Shown here piece by piece: positions 27,322 to 37,281 of a DNA stretch of 64,000 bases (the stretch's first letter is position 1; each line of letters opens with the position of its first letter). Under the pieces are notes generated by a model. It did no database searches. It saw nothing but the letters and a program-made list of their open reading frames with translations, and was not told the DNA's origin. Origin of the DNA: Candidozyma auris (Eukaryota; Ascomycota; Pichiomycetes; Serinales; Metschnikowiaceae); contig NC_072814.1 of assembly GCF_003013715.1 (NCBI RefSeq), positions 1,736,001 to 1,800,000 on the forward strand, written 5' to 3'. The translations under genes and the position numbers were made by a program.

Positions 27322-28101
27322 ATGACTTTGAAGAATATCAAAAGAAGCGTTTCTGGATGGAGTCTAAATAAAGACTTGGAAGGTCAAGACCTTACACCTA
27401 TGGATGTGCATTTCCCACGAGCTAATTGTCCGGATGATGGGAGCTTCGTGGAATATCACCTGGTCTTATCGGCTCCACATACACCTCGAATTCCAAAAAC
27501 ACCAAAGAGTTGTTCAGATAAATTTTCATTAAACAGTCCAGATTCACCTACCATCACCTTACTCGAAGAGCACCAATCGCCGGTGGACATCAACAGAAAT
27601 CTGGCGTATATTCCTAAGAAGAGAGCACCTGTTCCACCCAAAGACTTGGTGCCGTCGATGAATAATCAGGAAGTGAAGGGAAACAAATCTGCAAAGAATC
27701 TTCTCGATAAAAAGAGACAAAAGATGAAGAACTTATTTAGAAGCCTCACTATTTCACCAGGCAAGACACTCTTCACTCAAAAGGCAATGGATGCCATCAA
27801 GTCGTCACACAGGCGTGCTTCATTTGCAAAGGCTTGTAAAACCAAAGCAGTGGAAGGAGGTAAAAGATTCAAAAAGTTTGGGCACCGTTTGATCTCAGAG
27901 GGTGAGGAATGTGAGATAGAAGAACAGGAAGGGGGAGCTTTTGAATCCAAGTTACGTGAGGAACTAAAAATATCTTCCGACTTTGAGATGACACAGTGTC
28001 TTCCATCTTGTGAAGCAAGGGTCTCAAGTAAGCATCGTCAATCTGAAGGCACACTTCCTACCTCTGATAGTGCCCACTCCTTCAACAAGCACACTCTGTA
28101 A
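27322..28101 (+). CDS. Unknown basic, largely disordered protein; frame continues past the stop
   Basis: I do not recognise this 259-aa protein. It is rich in Ser, Pro, Lys and Thr. It has Pro-directed sites (TPRIPKTPKS, SPDSPT), a proline segment KKRAPVPPKDLVP (about 108-120) that could bind an SH3 domain, and a basic middle (about 125-195). It then has an acidic patch EGEECEIEEQEGG (about 194-206). Pattern and charge suggest a cytoskeletal or polarity adaptor, but that is a guess. The TAA at 28099-28101 is followed in the same frame by 67 more sense codons of similar character (see the next entry). A 12-bp element is 62 bp upstream. Confidence 0.65.
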   Translation: MTLKNIKRSVSGWSLNKDLEGQDLTPMDVHFPRANCPDDGSFVEYHLVLSAPHTPRIPKTPKSCSDKFSLNSPDSPTITLLEEHQSPVDINRNLAYIPKKRAPVPPKDLVPSMNNQEVKGNKSAKNLLDKKRQKMKNLFRSLTISPGKTLFTQKAMDAIKSSHRRASFAKACKTKAVEGGKRFKKFGHRLISEGEECEIEEQEGGAFESKLREELKISSDFEMTQCLPSCEARVSSKHRQSEGTLPTSDSAHSFNKHTL

Positions 28102-28305
28102 GTGTCAGACAGTCGGAAAGGCCGTGAATCTCTCCATTTGACCAAATCACATTTTGGAGCCCCTATTTTCCTACCTTCCGTGGGGAAGAAGCAGAGGAGT
28201 ATTTCAAAATCTGATGGTTACGACGCCGACGAACTGGATGAGAGCACCAACTTCTCCGATGCTCTCTCTTGGACAGAGGAAAATGATTTGGGAATCGAAG
28301 TTTAA
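28102..28305 (+). other. In-frame continuation after the stop of the 27322 gene (67 codons)
   Basis: Directly after TAA the same frame runs on to a TAA at 28303-28305. It encodes a Ser/Asp-rich segment (KKQRSISKSDGYDADELDE, then SWTEENDLGIEV) with the same style as the gene before it. It has no ATG of its own. The stop lies inside CTGTAAGTG, which contains a perfect GTAAGT 5' splice site beginning at 28098. I find no convincing branch site. Choices are an intron (a 99-nt one ending at 28196 would restore frame), stop-codon readthrough, or a disabled last exon. Confidence 0.5.
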
Positions 28306-29140
28306 GCAAAAGGCAGGTTTGAAATAACAGCTCAAAGAAATGTTGAGATGGTAACGCAAACATCTCAGAGCCGGTATTTTAGAATGAACTGCAACCACTG
28401 AAGAAAGCTATCAACGATATGAGCGTGTAGTAGGGTGAATTGAAGGATTGGAATCTTCTTATATCCAAGTTTGTAGAGTGTCGGTGGCAAGTATCGTGGG
28501 ACAATTGATGACTGCTCGTATGGTGAAAATGATGAATGCTCGTATGGCGAAAATTGCGTTCATCACTGAAGTTCTCGTACTACCGGTTTATACGGCAGGT
28601 GTTAAGTGGGCCTGCCTTCACTTCTCTTATTTGCAACCAGCAAAAAAGGCCCACAAAAACTCAAAAAAAATCAAAATTTCAACATTGGTATCGTTTCAAA
28701 CCTTCTGTTAGAAAGCCAGCTTCGCGTTTCACTCAAGATGGCGTTTGTGTTGGCAGGTGGCTAAGTTTGATGTATCTATAGATAAGAACCACCTTTATCG
28801 AGGATTTCGCAGCCATTGGTGACGATATCGAGCAAATGATCGATAGACGATAGTGCGTGCAGGTCGGGGCCAAACTTGGCAAAACCACAAGGTGAAGCTT
28901 GACATTTTATTTCTTTTGCTAAGGAAGTCAAACACTTAGGTTCGTCAGATCGATTTTTTAAGTCAAGCTGGTAGTAGGTCTTTCACAATACTTACTCTGA
29001 TAGCTACACCTGAGAGTCACGTGCAATCCCTGGACGCCTCAGCGGTTTTTTGATAGTGTGGAGAAACAATACCGACTTCCACGCATACAGTAAAACCCCA
29101 CCAACACATCTTCAAAATCACCGAGTATCCCAATTTTCTC
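28306..29140. other. 835-bp intergenic region upstream of PAR32
   Basis: It holds one exact 12-bp element (28806) and a 24-bp-spaced imperfect direct repeat (TGCTCGTATGG at 28513 and 28537). No gene is seen. Confidence 0.5.
28806..28817 (+). promoter_or_regulatory. 12-bp element TTYGCAGCCAWT
   Basis: Exact match 324 bp upstream of PAR32, same direction. Confidence 0.6.
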
Positions 29141-29710
29141 ATGGTTTCTACAGGCAGAGGCGGCGCAGGTAATATCATGTCGGACAAGGAGTCCGAACTA
29201 GCCCAGGTTCAGAGTCATCAGAAGCACTTGGAACATCAGAGAGAAGCCAAAGATCACCAGCACGAACACGAAAGAGAGGGTCGCTCAGGAGAAAAACAGG
29301 TTTACTACTCGACAGGACGTGGAGGTGCAGGTAACATGAAGAGATCTTCGTCGATCCCATCTCCTAAGCTTGTGCCCCAGGGCAGCAACACCCCAGCAAT
29401 TACACAGAATAAATTCACTACTGGCAGAGGCGGCTACGGAAACATGGTGGAAAACGAGGACCCAGAGCTCACGCGGAAGCTTCAGGACGTGGACGGTAAA
29501 AAGACCAAAGATGAAGACTTGCATGCTGTGTCGTCGACAAAGTCCTTTTCCGTTGGCCGTGGAGGGTTTGGCAATGTTGTTTCTGCTGACAACAGCTCGG
29601 GGCTGGGCAGCAACTCGAATAACTTATACACGGTGGTGAGCCAAGGGTCCAAACACCACGAGAAGAAGAAGGGGTTGATGCAGAAGGTAAAGGGCCTCTT
29701 TGGGGCATAA
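29141..29710 (+). CDS. PAR32: Par32-like protein (GRGGxGN repeats)
   Basis: This 189-aa hydrophilic protein has four copies of the family signature GRGG(A/Y/F)GN, at residues 5-11, 59-65, 95-101 and 139-145, and a basic C-terminus (KKKGLMQKVKGLFGA). This is the fungal DUF3602 family. S. cerevisiae Par32 is phosphorylated on rapamycin treatment and, as a downstream effector of Npr1 and TORC1, inhibits the ammonium transporters Mep1 and Mep3. The protein is otherwise disordered and charged, with a His/Glu-rich stretch at about 27-47. The start is the first ATG, with the first repeat directly after it. Confidence 0.88.
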   Translation: MVSTGRGGAGNIMSDKESELAQVQSHQKHLEHQREAKDHQHEHEREGRSGEKQVYYSTGRGGAGNMKRSSSIPSPKLVPQGSNTPAITQNKFTTGRGGYGNMVENEDPELTRKLQDVDGKKTKDEDLHAVSSTKSFSVGRGGFGNVVSADNSSGLGSNSNNLYTVVSQGSKHHEKKKGLMQKVKGLFGA

Positions 29711-29913
29711 GCTGGTCTGGCATGCTGGTGTTAAGACATTGAGTGAGAGTTCTTGATAGATGCGCTTGGGCTAGCACATTGCACCGAGTATACAGAACGT
29801 GCTAGTGTAAAGTGCATTGCTCAGACTAGTACAACTAGGACACTACATAGATAATGTATAATGACGATGGTATTTGGTGATACTGCTCTATGCAAACTAG
29901 TAACTCTATATCT

Positions 29914-30501
29914 TTACTCTTGACTTTTGAGAAACTCTCTCAACTTGTCCAACGCCCTAAACCTATGGGAAATTGTATTCTTCAAGCTCTTATCCATTTC
30001 AGCATACGTCTCGTTGAATCCCTCTGGCTCAAACACTGAGTCCCAACCAAAATCCGTAGGTCCCCTGCTGTCGACGATCTTACCCTTAGTGATGCCCTGA
30101 AACAACTTGACTTCACTCTCCGGACCTTCACAGTAGCCAAATGTGCACACTGCCTTTGCTCCCTTATCTTCAAACTTGTAAAGCATGTCTACAAGTCCTT
30201 GAAGTCCTATGGCTTTCAAAAACCACTTAATGTACGGCCCAGGCAAGTCATTCATGGCATTGAATGCAAGACACGTGTCTTCCACCAAAACAGCGCCATT
30301 GACCTGCCTGGCTGCCTCTTTGGCTTTGTGAATGGTGACAGTTTCAATGGTGCCTTGAACTTCATCGAGATCAAGAGACTTATTGACAACGGTGAAATTA
30401 CCTACTTTGGATCCTTCAGGTTTAGGCTGGCCGCCCAAAATGGCAATCACTTCTTTAAGCTTGTTGCTGTTGCCGGTGACGAAAGTGATCGTTTTGCTCA
30501 T
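29914..30501 (-). CDS. HAM1: Ham1, inosine/xanthosine triphosphate pyrophosphatase
   Basis: Hydrolyses ITP, dITP and XTP to monophosphates, keeping non-canonical purines out of nucleic acids. From the ATG at 30501 it is 195 aa (197 in S. cerevisiae). Family motifs are [12 protein letters not shown] (7-18), the VEDT metal/base site (73-76), RGPTDFGWD (146-154) and SHRFRAL (178-184). The frame runs 34 codons further upstream and includes a hydrophobic stretch, but Ham1 proteins begin at this Met, so the upstream part is taken as leader. Confidence 0.95.
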   Translation of the reverse strand: MSKTITFVTGNSNKLKEVIAILGGQPKPEGSKVGNFTVVNKSLDLDEVQGTIETVTIHKAKEAARQVNGAVLVEDTCLAFNAMNDLPGPYIKWFLKAIGLQGLVDMLYKFEDKGAKAVCTFGYCEGPESEVKLFQGITKGKIVDSRGPTDFGWDSVFEPEGFNETYAEMDKSLKNTISHRFRALDKLREFLKSQE

Positions 30502-30736
30502 GGTGATGATATCTTCTGGCAGTAGTAAAAATTCGCACCCAATAGACATGTGTAGTAATAGAAGAAAACAAAGTACGTAATTCCAAGAGGAGCGAAAATT
30601 CAATGATTTGAGTGATTAAGCTGTTCTGTCTACATCATCGGCTGTTCTCTGCTTTTCTTTTTCAAGGTTCATTCTGAACATCGTATGTTATATGTACATG
30701 GTGTATGCTGACTGGTGGGAAGCTGTATCTCTATGC

Positions 30737-31111
30737 TTAGTCCTTTACTTTGCCCAACCTCTTCAACAAAGATCTGGCCGCTCTCCGTCTCTTCCTCAAC
30801 TTATGCTTCTTCATCTTGAGCTTTCTCTTTCTCTTTGTTGAGTCCAAAAACACGGTATTGTCCGTGACAGAGCTATCCTCCTGTGCTTGCTGCTCCCAGG
30901 CGTCCTGGGGCAACTCGTGTGTAACAGTTTGTAGGAGACCATACGGAACTCGATTATGCGGAAGCTGAACAACGTCTATGCTGCCAAAGATTGTAGCTCT
31001 GGTAAATGGTGGTGGAACAAGTGTTTGCGTTCTAGAAACCGAGGCAAGCGTTCTGACGCCAATGCCACGCAAAAGCGTGGAAACCAGCCTGAACTGCTTT
31101 ATTCTGAACAT
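30737..31111 (-). CDS. COX24: Mitochondrial small-subunit ribosomal protein mS38 (Cox24)
   Basis: This 124-aa protein has a mitochondrial-type N-terminus (basic, Ser/Leu-rich, no acidic residues up to about 40). The C-terminus is the hallmark of mS38/AURKAIP1: KRKRKLKMKKHKLRKRRRAA at about 92-111. In S. cerevisiae Cox24 is part of the mitoribosomal small subunit and is needed for translation of COX1, COX2 and COX3. The middle segment is poorly conserved. An exact copy of the 12-bp element lies 292 bp upstream in the gene's orientation. Confidence 0.87.
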   Translation of the reverse strand: MFRIKQFRLVSTLLRGIGVRTLASVSRTQTLVPPPFTRATIFGSIDVVQLPHNRVPYGLLQTVTHELPQDAWEQQAQEDSSVTDNTVFLDSTKRKRKLKMKKHKLRKRRRAARSLLKRLGKVKD

Positions 31112-31598
31112 GATGAAATGGCTAAAGATATCCTTTTCTTTATTATTGTGGTTGCAAGCACCAAGTCAAGATGTTGAGGTTCTATTGGTTTTTTCCTAAT
31201 TTTTTTAAGACTCTAGCGCACATCTGTACACCACCGTAGAGTTGTAGTATACTTACACCAGAAGGGAAGTAAACTGGGAGATGGAATTTTTGAAGAAGCG
31301 GAAGTGCTATTTTCAATTGAATAGTCTCAGTGACTCTAGTTTCATCAGAGGTTTCTTTAGCGGCTTGTGGCACCGCCCTTTAAATGCTCTCTCGATGGAG
31401 AAAATGGCTGCAAAATGCAATGTTCAATATCTATAGTCGCAGGTGAGATCAGGGTGGATAGCAAAAAGGAGGAGTAAGCGTTGAAGAACCTGTCGTCATC
31501 AAGGCTAAGATTGTCAGAGTTCAGATTCGTGCCTCAGATGACGAAAGAAACACCTAAAGCAAGACCGAAAGCAGCTTCTATCACCACCTCACCACGAC
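31112..31598. other. 487-bp intergenic region COX24 to THI80
   Basis: COX24 promoter and THI80 3' end; both genes are on the minus strand. It holds one exact 12-bp element (31403) and no gene. Confidence 0.5.
31403..31414 (-). promoter_or_regulatory. 12-bp element TTYGCAGCCAWT
   Basis: Exact match on the minus strand, 292 bp upstream of COX24, same orientation. Confidence 0.6.
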
Positions 31599-32495
31599 TC
31601 AAGTACCTTTAGCTTTCGACGAGATCTCAACGTTAATGACTATGTTGTCAGAAGTGTTCACAATAAAGCCAGTGGTGCCTGCAACACCATTACTGGTGGA
31701 AACGTTACCTCCTACCTGACTTACCCAATTCTCCACATCGTACTTTAATCCCTTGGTGTTCAAGACTACCCTATTACCAAATGGCAAGAGTCCTAATTTT
31801 GGGACGGGCTCTATATTGTTGAACAATTTTTTACTCTCGTACTTCACATACGTAGTACCAGCAGGGACAAGGAAGACGAGGTCCGACTCGGAAACGAAGA
31901 AAAGTCGTATATGCGAATGGTCGGAGGCCAATGCATAAAGCTGACTTATTGAGTGAAAAGTCTGGTCAAACCTTCCGCCAATGCCTCCTGCCACGTACGC
32001 AGTGAACGGCACACCTTCATCGTAATTTCCTACCAACTGAGAAATGCCATCATCCTCGTTGATAGGCTTATAGAGCTTCTCCTTTCCCCCTGAGTGCACC
32101 AAAATAGCCACTTCTATAGCCTTCATGAAATCAGTGGAATACTGTGTGTATTGTGGCAAGATAATAGTGCCGTTCCGCTGGTAGTACTGTTTCACTTCTT
32201 CCCTGAGGGAGTCGAGATCACCCACTATAAATTCTGGAATGTACCTGTCTCTTTCAGCGTCATTCAAAAAGCTATAGTATAATCTGTTGGCACCGCCGTC
32301 TGCACAAATGTGCACCGATGTGCAATTCCACAATTTATGTATTGGTAGCGAGCCGATGGGAGTGTTGAGAATGATAAGTACGGTGTTGCCCTCAATGGAG
32401 CCAGAATAAAAGCGAAAGGGCTCCAATGTTAAATGCACATTCTGCGGCTCCGCCACTTCATAGTCGTCGGGCCTTTCAACCACCACTTCTTCCAT
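31599..32495 (-). CDS. THI80: Thiamine pyrophosphokinase
   Basis: Transfers pyrophosphate from ATP to thiamine to make the cofactor thiamine pyrophosphate. From the ATG at 32495 the protein is 298 aa (319 in S. cerevisiae). Family motifs are CADGGANR (64-71), VGDLDSLR (91-98) and STDFMKA (120-126) in the catalytic domain. The C-terminal thiamine-binding domain ends with NGVAGTTGFIVNTSDNIV. The frame is open 29 codons further to 32582, but that part is not conserved and I take it as leader. It is divergent from TAF9 across 348 bp. I saw no riboswitch-like structure, and none is expected for THI80. Confidence 0.95.
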   Translation of the reverse strand: MEEVVVERPDDYEVAEPQNVHLTLEPFRFYSGSIEGNTVLIILNTPIGSLPIHKLWNCTSVHICADGGANRLYYSFLNDAERDRYIPEFIVGDLDSLREEVKQYYQRNGTIILPQYTQYSTDFMKAIEVAILVHSGGKEKLYKPINEDDGISQLVGNYDEGVPFTAYVAGGIGGRFDQTFHSISQLYALASDHSHIRLFFVSESDLVFLVPAGTTYVKYESKKLFNNIEPVPKLGLLPFGNRVVLNTKGLKYDVENWVSQVGGNVSTSNGVAGTTGFIVNTSDNIVINVEISSKAKGT

Positions 32496-32843
32496 AGTTG
32501 TAGTCGTCAAGAGATAACAGGTGATTGCGAATTCTATGTGGCTACCGCAAGTGGGTTTATGGCTTAACCCTGCAGGTACCACTTACTTACTGTGTCCACA
32601 CACACCTGCTTACATGAGGCAGAGTAGAGAAGAAAGCATCAAATTGTTGCACAGAGGCACATATTTGTGTGAAAAAGAATTAAGCTGTATCCAACTTGGA
32701 GAATTCGTCGTTGTTTCTACGCCAAACTCTACAGCGATATTACTTACCAGTTCATCAGACGTCACATGACCTGCGGCACGAGCGAGAAAACCTCCTAACA
32801 TTGCAAACTACAACAACTAGCACTAGCCTCTCCACATATCACC
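32496..32843. other. 348-bp divergent promoter THI80 / TAF9
   Basis: Shared promoter. Open frames inside it are short and overlap on both strands. No 12-bp element was seen. Confidence 0.4.
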
Positions 32844-33314
32844 ATGTCTGCCTCAGGAACGACAGATTCTTCGGAGACCCCAGTAATCCCCAGAGACGTG
32901 AGGCTTCTTCATCTCATTTTTGCCACTCAAGGTATCCAAAATTACCAAGATCATGTGCCCCTACAGTTGATGGACTTTGCCCACAGATACACAACGTCAG
33001 TTCTCAAAGACGCTGTTATGTACAATGACCACGCAAAGAATGCCATGAATACGACAAGCTCAACGAGCACAGTTAATACTGACGACATCAGATTGGCGAT
33101 TGCAGCAAGAACAAACTATCAATTTAAGCCAACGCCTCCAAAGGAGCTCTTGTTAGAGTTGGCCCACGAAAGAAATGCAAAACCTCTTCCGCCGGTTATT
33201 CCCAAATGGGGGCTCAATTTGCCGCCAGAGAAGTACTGTCTCACTGCTAGAGACTGGGAGAGCCTTGAGGAAGAAGCCGCCGACAGCGAGAGTCTGAAAA
33301 GGAGAAAGCAATAA
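32844..33314 (+). CDS. TAF9: TAF9, histone-fold subunit of TFIID and SAGA
   Basis: Histone-fold protein that pairs with TAF6 in TFIID and SAGA. The length is 156 aa (157 in S. cerevisiae). The fold starts at about residue 15 with IPRDVRLLHLIFATQGIQNYQ and continues through LMDFAHRYTTSVLKDA to DDIRLAIAARTNYQF, as in TAF9/TAFII31. The conserved tail includes PPVIPKWGLNLPPEKYCLT. Together with TAF13 at 10235 the window encodes two TFIID histone-fold subunits, which looks coincidental. Confidence 0.96.
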   Translation: MSASGTTDSSETPVIPRDVRLLHLIFATQGIQNYQDHVPLQLMDFAHRYTTSVLKDAVMYNDHAKNAMNTTSSTSTVNTDDIRLAIAARTNYQFKPTPPKELLLELAHERNAKPLPPVIPKWGLNLPPEKYCLTARDWESLEEEAADSESLKRRKQ

Positions 33315-34014
33315 GGGCAATGTGAATAGACTGAGTACGAGCATTTTCGATCAAACGGCAAGAAAATAGGCGTGATTGATCAAGCGAACTGTTCTCTCTG
33401 CCACGCACCGAGATCCCATTGTACCACATGAGACTGCTAGTGCTAAACTGGAATGGTCCATTCAACGGACAAAGTAAACAAGGGCGACACTGAACCTGAG
33501 GCTTTGGAGAATCGATGAAATATAGCGCTATTTGGTAGCCTGCGAGACTAGTTCAGGTTTGCAGTATGAAAGAAGTAATAACCTAAAAGAAGAAGAAGGA
33601 AGAGGAGAAGAAGAAGAAGAAGAATCTGATGTGAAGTGAATGGTGTCATGGTAATGTATCAATTGATAATGGCTTTCGAGAACAATTGTTTAATTCTCTT
33701 CAGAACACTTATTCAATCTGCCGGTCACAACGACCGAAATTGGTGAGTGTGTACGAACTAAAGACTTCGTATGTGCCACCCAGGCTCACACACCAATTCC
33801 ACCTCATATGAATAGTTTCAGTAGACCCTTTCCAGATCAAAAATATATAACAGAAGTCATTTACCCTAGATGGCTCCCAAGTATTTTGCAGCTCTCTGAT
33901 ATCACCTGCACACAACACCCAGCCCCAGCCTTTTGCTTGGTCCCTCCAGACCAGTGCTATTTCTCAACACCTGTTTATAACTTACCATCTTCAACTTAAG
34001 TGCCCCATTGCAAC
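33315..34014. other. 700-bp intergenic region upstream of the ChAP gene
   Basis: It contains a GAA/GGA-rich purine tract at about 33587-33624. A 63-codon frame ends at 33999, just before the next gene, but shows no family features. No 12-bp element was seen. Confidence 0.5.
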
Positions 34015-36229
34015 ATGCTCCAAAAGTCGTTGGCCTCCATCCCTGAGTATGTGACATGCAATTGAATTCATCCCTTTCAATTTACTTTTATACTAACATT
34101 GCAGAGCCAAGGAGGAGTACTTGGGCTCCTCGGTGATTGAAAGAACCAGCCGTTTAATTGGACTTTCTGACCTTGGTCCAGCTGATCTCTGCAATATACA
34201 CAAACAAGGGGTCAATCTGAAAAAGCCTGAGTTCGGCACGTTTTTGTATTTCACGGGAGTTGACACTTCAAATTCAGCGTCGATCGCTGCCCATTTGCAG
34301 GGACTAGCCACGTTGATGTCTTCCAAAGCCCAATACTGGTTTGGCGAGAAAAAACACTTCAAGGTGCCAGAATTGACATACTGTACTTACAATGCGTTTT
34401 CGAGAGTTGACATGAGAGTGACTGTGCATATTCCAGGCAAATTCCAAAGCTCAGTGGTGAACCATGAAGGCAAGCTTATCCATGAGAATTTATCGGAGGA
34501 GGCCTTGGACAGATTGTGGCTCGAAACGTTTGTGTGCTCTATTGTCAGATGTATGCTTGACAGTGAAGAAGATGATACGAACAAGTTTGGAAGTTTGGTG
34601 GAAATCCGTAGGGAAAACCCATTTGATCTTGGTGTTGTGTCTCAGGAACTTTTGGCCAACTTCGTGGCTGGTTTCGAGAAACTCTTCTGGGAGGGTCCTA
34701 AGTTGGGATGTGGCGTAGACTTGCCTTCGCCGACGTTGATTTCTAACTACCTCGTTGACGGTTTCCTCAAATGTATTGAATTGACCCAGAGCTTCGACAT
34801 GGCATTAGACGTGTTGAAAAGACTAGAGGAGAAGGAACCTTCTGTCGCAACTTTGATTGCTAAGTTGTTGCTTTTGAAAGATGAGGAGGTCAAGGCCATT
34901 CAAATCATGAATGATGCTATTCAGAGAGACGAAAGAGACTCCGAGTTGTTACTCTTGCAGGCGCAGTTCCTTATGGACAAACGCAGATACGACTTGGCGC
35001 TTCACTTGGCCAGACAGGCTGTCAAGTCGTCTCCTTCTGATTTCAAAACGTGGGCTTTGTTGGTGAAGGTATACACAAAGCTCAACGACTTTGAAAATGC
35101 TCTTTTAACGTTAAATTCGTGTCCAATGAACTCTCATAAAGATGTTTTCACTTTAAAAAGAATTGTCGCTTTGAAAGGTGCTGGTGAAGAATTGCACTTG
35201 CCTCTGCCGGTGGACGTTTTTTTGGATGAGGTTTCCAACTTACAAAGTACCTCTGTTGCTGCGGAGCAAAGGAATCTCGATAGCCTGCTTGCACATTTGC
35301 CTGCAGCAAACTTGAAGTCCACCTTCGCCAAAGCCTATGATCTTCTTACAGAGATTGTCATCAAGACTGGCTGGGAAGCGTTGTTGAAACATCGTGCTAA
35401 AGTATTTGTCATGGAGGAAGAGTATCGAAAAGATAGAAGTAGCAATAGTGCTGCTCACACAAGAACAACGTCTCAAGTAAATGTTCCAGAGCAAGACGAT
35501 GAAAATGCATCTACTGAAGAAAACGACGGCTCCTCAACTATGGCTGTAAAGCTGCCTAAGAAGGAGATAAACGGATCGACTGACAATGATAGCGTGCTAG
35601 AAAATGAATTCAGAAAGAAGAGACTTTGTGAGAGATGGCTAGATAATTTATTCATGCTATTATATGAGGACTTGAGAGTTTACACGATGTGGCAAGCCGA
35701 ATATGTGCACTTTCAGGCCCAGCAAATGGAGTACAAGAAAACAACTTTAGAGTGGGAAATTTTAGGCCTGATTGCGTTCAGGCTCAAGCATTACAAAGAA
35801 GGCTCTATTGCATTTTCTAATGCCCTATCCGGTCGGTTTTCGTCGAAGGCGCAGAGACAGATGTTGAAGTACTATGAAATGGAGAGGAGCAAGATCATAT
35901 CCAAAAACTCCAACCCAGAGGCCCCATCATCTGGAGCACACAATTACGCGAAGACGATAAACCAATTGAACGAGAAGATTCTAGAGTGTTGCATTAAGCT
36001 TTTGGTTTGGAACCACAGATGGTATAACGACTTTTCGCCCGATTTAATATCTACTATCTGCGACTTGATCGCTAAAGAAGGCTTGATCAAAATCCAGTCG
36101 CTAGTTCAAGCTGTGTATTCCAACAATATCAACCACAGCGAGGGATTGGCAAACCATGGTGTTACAGACATGATGGATGATATTTTTAAATTCTGCAAAG
36201 AGTATAATGTCAGTGGTGCTGACAATTAG
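34015..36229 (+). CDS. BUD7: Exomer cargo adaptor of the ChAPs family (Bch1/Bud7 type), one intron
   Basis: Spliced gene with exons 34015-34046 and 34105-36229, encoding 718 aa. Exon 1 reads MLQKSLASIPE and joins in frame to AKEEYLGSSVIERTSR. The protein is a ChAP (Chs5-Arf1 binding protein): the N-terminal conserved domain has FLYFTGVDTSNSASIAAHLQGLA, tetratricopeptide-like repeats fill the middle (about 240-420), and the conserved end is FSPDLISTICDLIAKEGLIKIQS. With Chs5 these proteins form exomer, which carries chitin synthase Chs3 and Fus1 from the trans-Golgi to the plasma membrane. S. cerevisiae has four (BCH1, BUD7, BCH2, CHS6). The match is closest to BCH1/BUD7 but the exact symbol is uncertain. 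Without the intron no ATG opens the conserved N-terminus. Confidence 0.9.
34047..34104 (+). other. 58-nt spliceosomal intron of the ChAP gene
   Basis: GTATGT at 34047, perfect TACTAAC branch site at 34091-34097, GCAG at 34101-34104. Splicing links an ATG exon to the conserved frame. Confidence 0.95.
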
Positions 36230-36373
36230 CGAGAGAATCTCGGAGTTCAGTGAGACTCTCCTGAGAGGACATGTCAAATTAGCGCATTGATTTCACGTGA
36301 CATTGGTCAATTTGCATCCTGAATAATTTGCAATTCATATCAATAGAAAATCTTCAATTTGTTCATATTCGTC

Positions 36374-36541
36374 ATGTCGTCACCAATGGACAGGTTGAGG
36401 ATGTTGCAAAGCCACATTAGGTATAAAGAATTGCGGGAGTACCAACCAGAGTTTCCGATGATGCATAGAGTGGAAAGAGAGAAGTATCACGGAGTATACC
36501 TGGCGATGATGCAGCCACACCAAGCTGCTATCCGAAAATAG
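36374..36541 (+). CDS. Unknown 55-aa protein
   Basis: A small complete ORF starting MSSPMDRLRMLQSHIRYKEL, with the sense ATG in a Kozak-like context (GTCATGTCG). The product is Met/Arg/Tyr/His-rich, with motifs such as MDRLRMLQSH and EREKYHGVYLAMMQPHQAA. Low Ser/Thr content and an even mix of charged and aromatic residues make it look like a folded small protein and not chance translation. A further in-frame ATG lies five codons upstream (36359). I do not recognise the family. It lies between the ChAP and RCF1 stops, with 132 bp upstream for a promoter. Confidence 0.55.
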   Translation: MSSPMDRLRMLQSHIRYKELREYQPEFPMMHRVEREKYHGVYLAMMQPHQAAIRK

Positions 36542-36661
36542 TAGATCTGTCTACGAGTTTAATGAAAGAGAAAATGAAAATCAGAAAAATGTATCGTCAG
36601 TCGTGTTCGTATGTACAAAAGGAAGGACAGCCATTATTGTTGCCAGAGAAGTCCAATGAGC

Positions 36662-37281
36662 CTACTTGTTCTGGTTCAGAGAAGATCCCGAGGTGGTTCC
36701 AGCAGGAACAGGAGCCACAGAGTTACCATCAGGAAAAGAGTCACTGCCAACGGTCACGCCAGCGGGATCAGAACTCTGGGATCTTTCTCTCTCCTGGCGA
36801 AACCCTTCACTAGCAACCTGCAACAACTCTTTACGAGATTCCTCTAGGCGCTTCTTTCTCTCCTGGATCTCCTTGTCTCTTCTCTCCAACTCCTCGATCC
36901 ACAACTTTTCCCTCAACTTGGCCTTCTCGTGGAGCTTCTCCTCACGCGACTTCTTCTGCGCCTTGCTCTCTGTCTGGTAGTACCACCCACCAAGCACCAA
37001 AGCGACCAAGGTGAAGCCCTGGAACCCGACTCTGTACCTAAAATATTTCTGCGTGTCAGCTTTTCTCCCCTGTCTGATGGACTTGGTGGCGAGAATGATC
37101 GCTCCCGTAGTGAGCAAGGTGCCTAAGGGCACCAAAGGCTGCTGCTTGCACCTGAACATCATCTTCTGGATGATATCCATTTCACTAGGGTTAGAATGTG
37201 TTGGTAGAGCTAATTTCCTTATACATACTCTTCGTCGTTGGCATCTGCCTTGTCGAAGGAGGAGGGCACTCTGTGGGACAT
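36662..37281 (-). CDS. RCF1: Rcf1, HIG1-domain respiratory supercomplex factor, one intron
   Basis: Spliced minus-strand gene with exons 37281-37229 and 37184-36662, encoding 191 aa. Exon 1 reads [17 protein letters not shown], like the S. cerevisiae start MSRMPSSFDVTERD. Exon 2 carries the HIG1 domain: [21 protein letters not shown], then [24 protein letters not shown] (second span). A long basic/acidic coiled coil follows ([23 protein letters not shown]). Rcf1 sits in the mitochondrial inner membrane and helps join complexes III and IV. The tail (about 145-191) is Pro/Ser/Gly-rich and unconserved. The ATG in exon 2 (37180) alone would lose the conserved N-terminus. Confidence 0.93.
37185..37228 (-). 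other. 44-nt spliceosomal intron of RCF1
   Basis: On the minus strand: GTATGT at its 5' end, TTCTAAC branch site six bases before the final AG (CCCTAG). At 44 nt it is near the lower size limit for yeast introns. Removing it restores the Rcf1 N-terminus in frame. Confidence 0.9.

Noticed and set aside
31599..32843. TPP riboswitch near THI80
   Set aside because: No thi-box-like stems or intron in the leader were seen; fungal TPP riboswitches are in THI4/NMT1-type genes.
33587..33624. GAA/GGA tract as a protein-coding Glu run
   Set aside because: It has no ATG-linked frame and lies between genes; it is a simple purine repeat.
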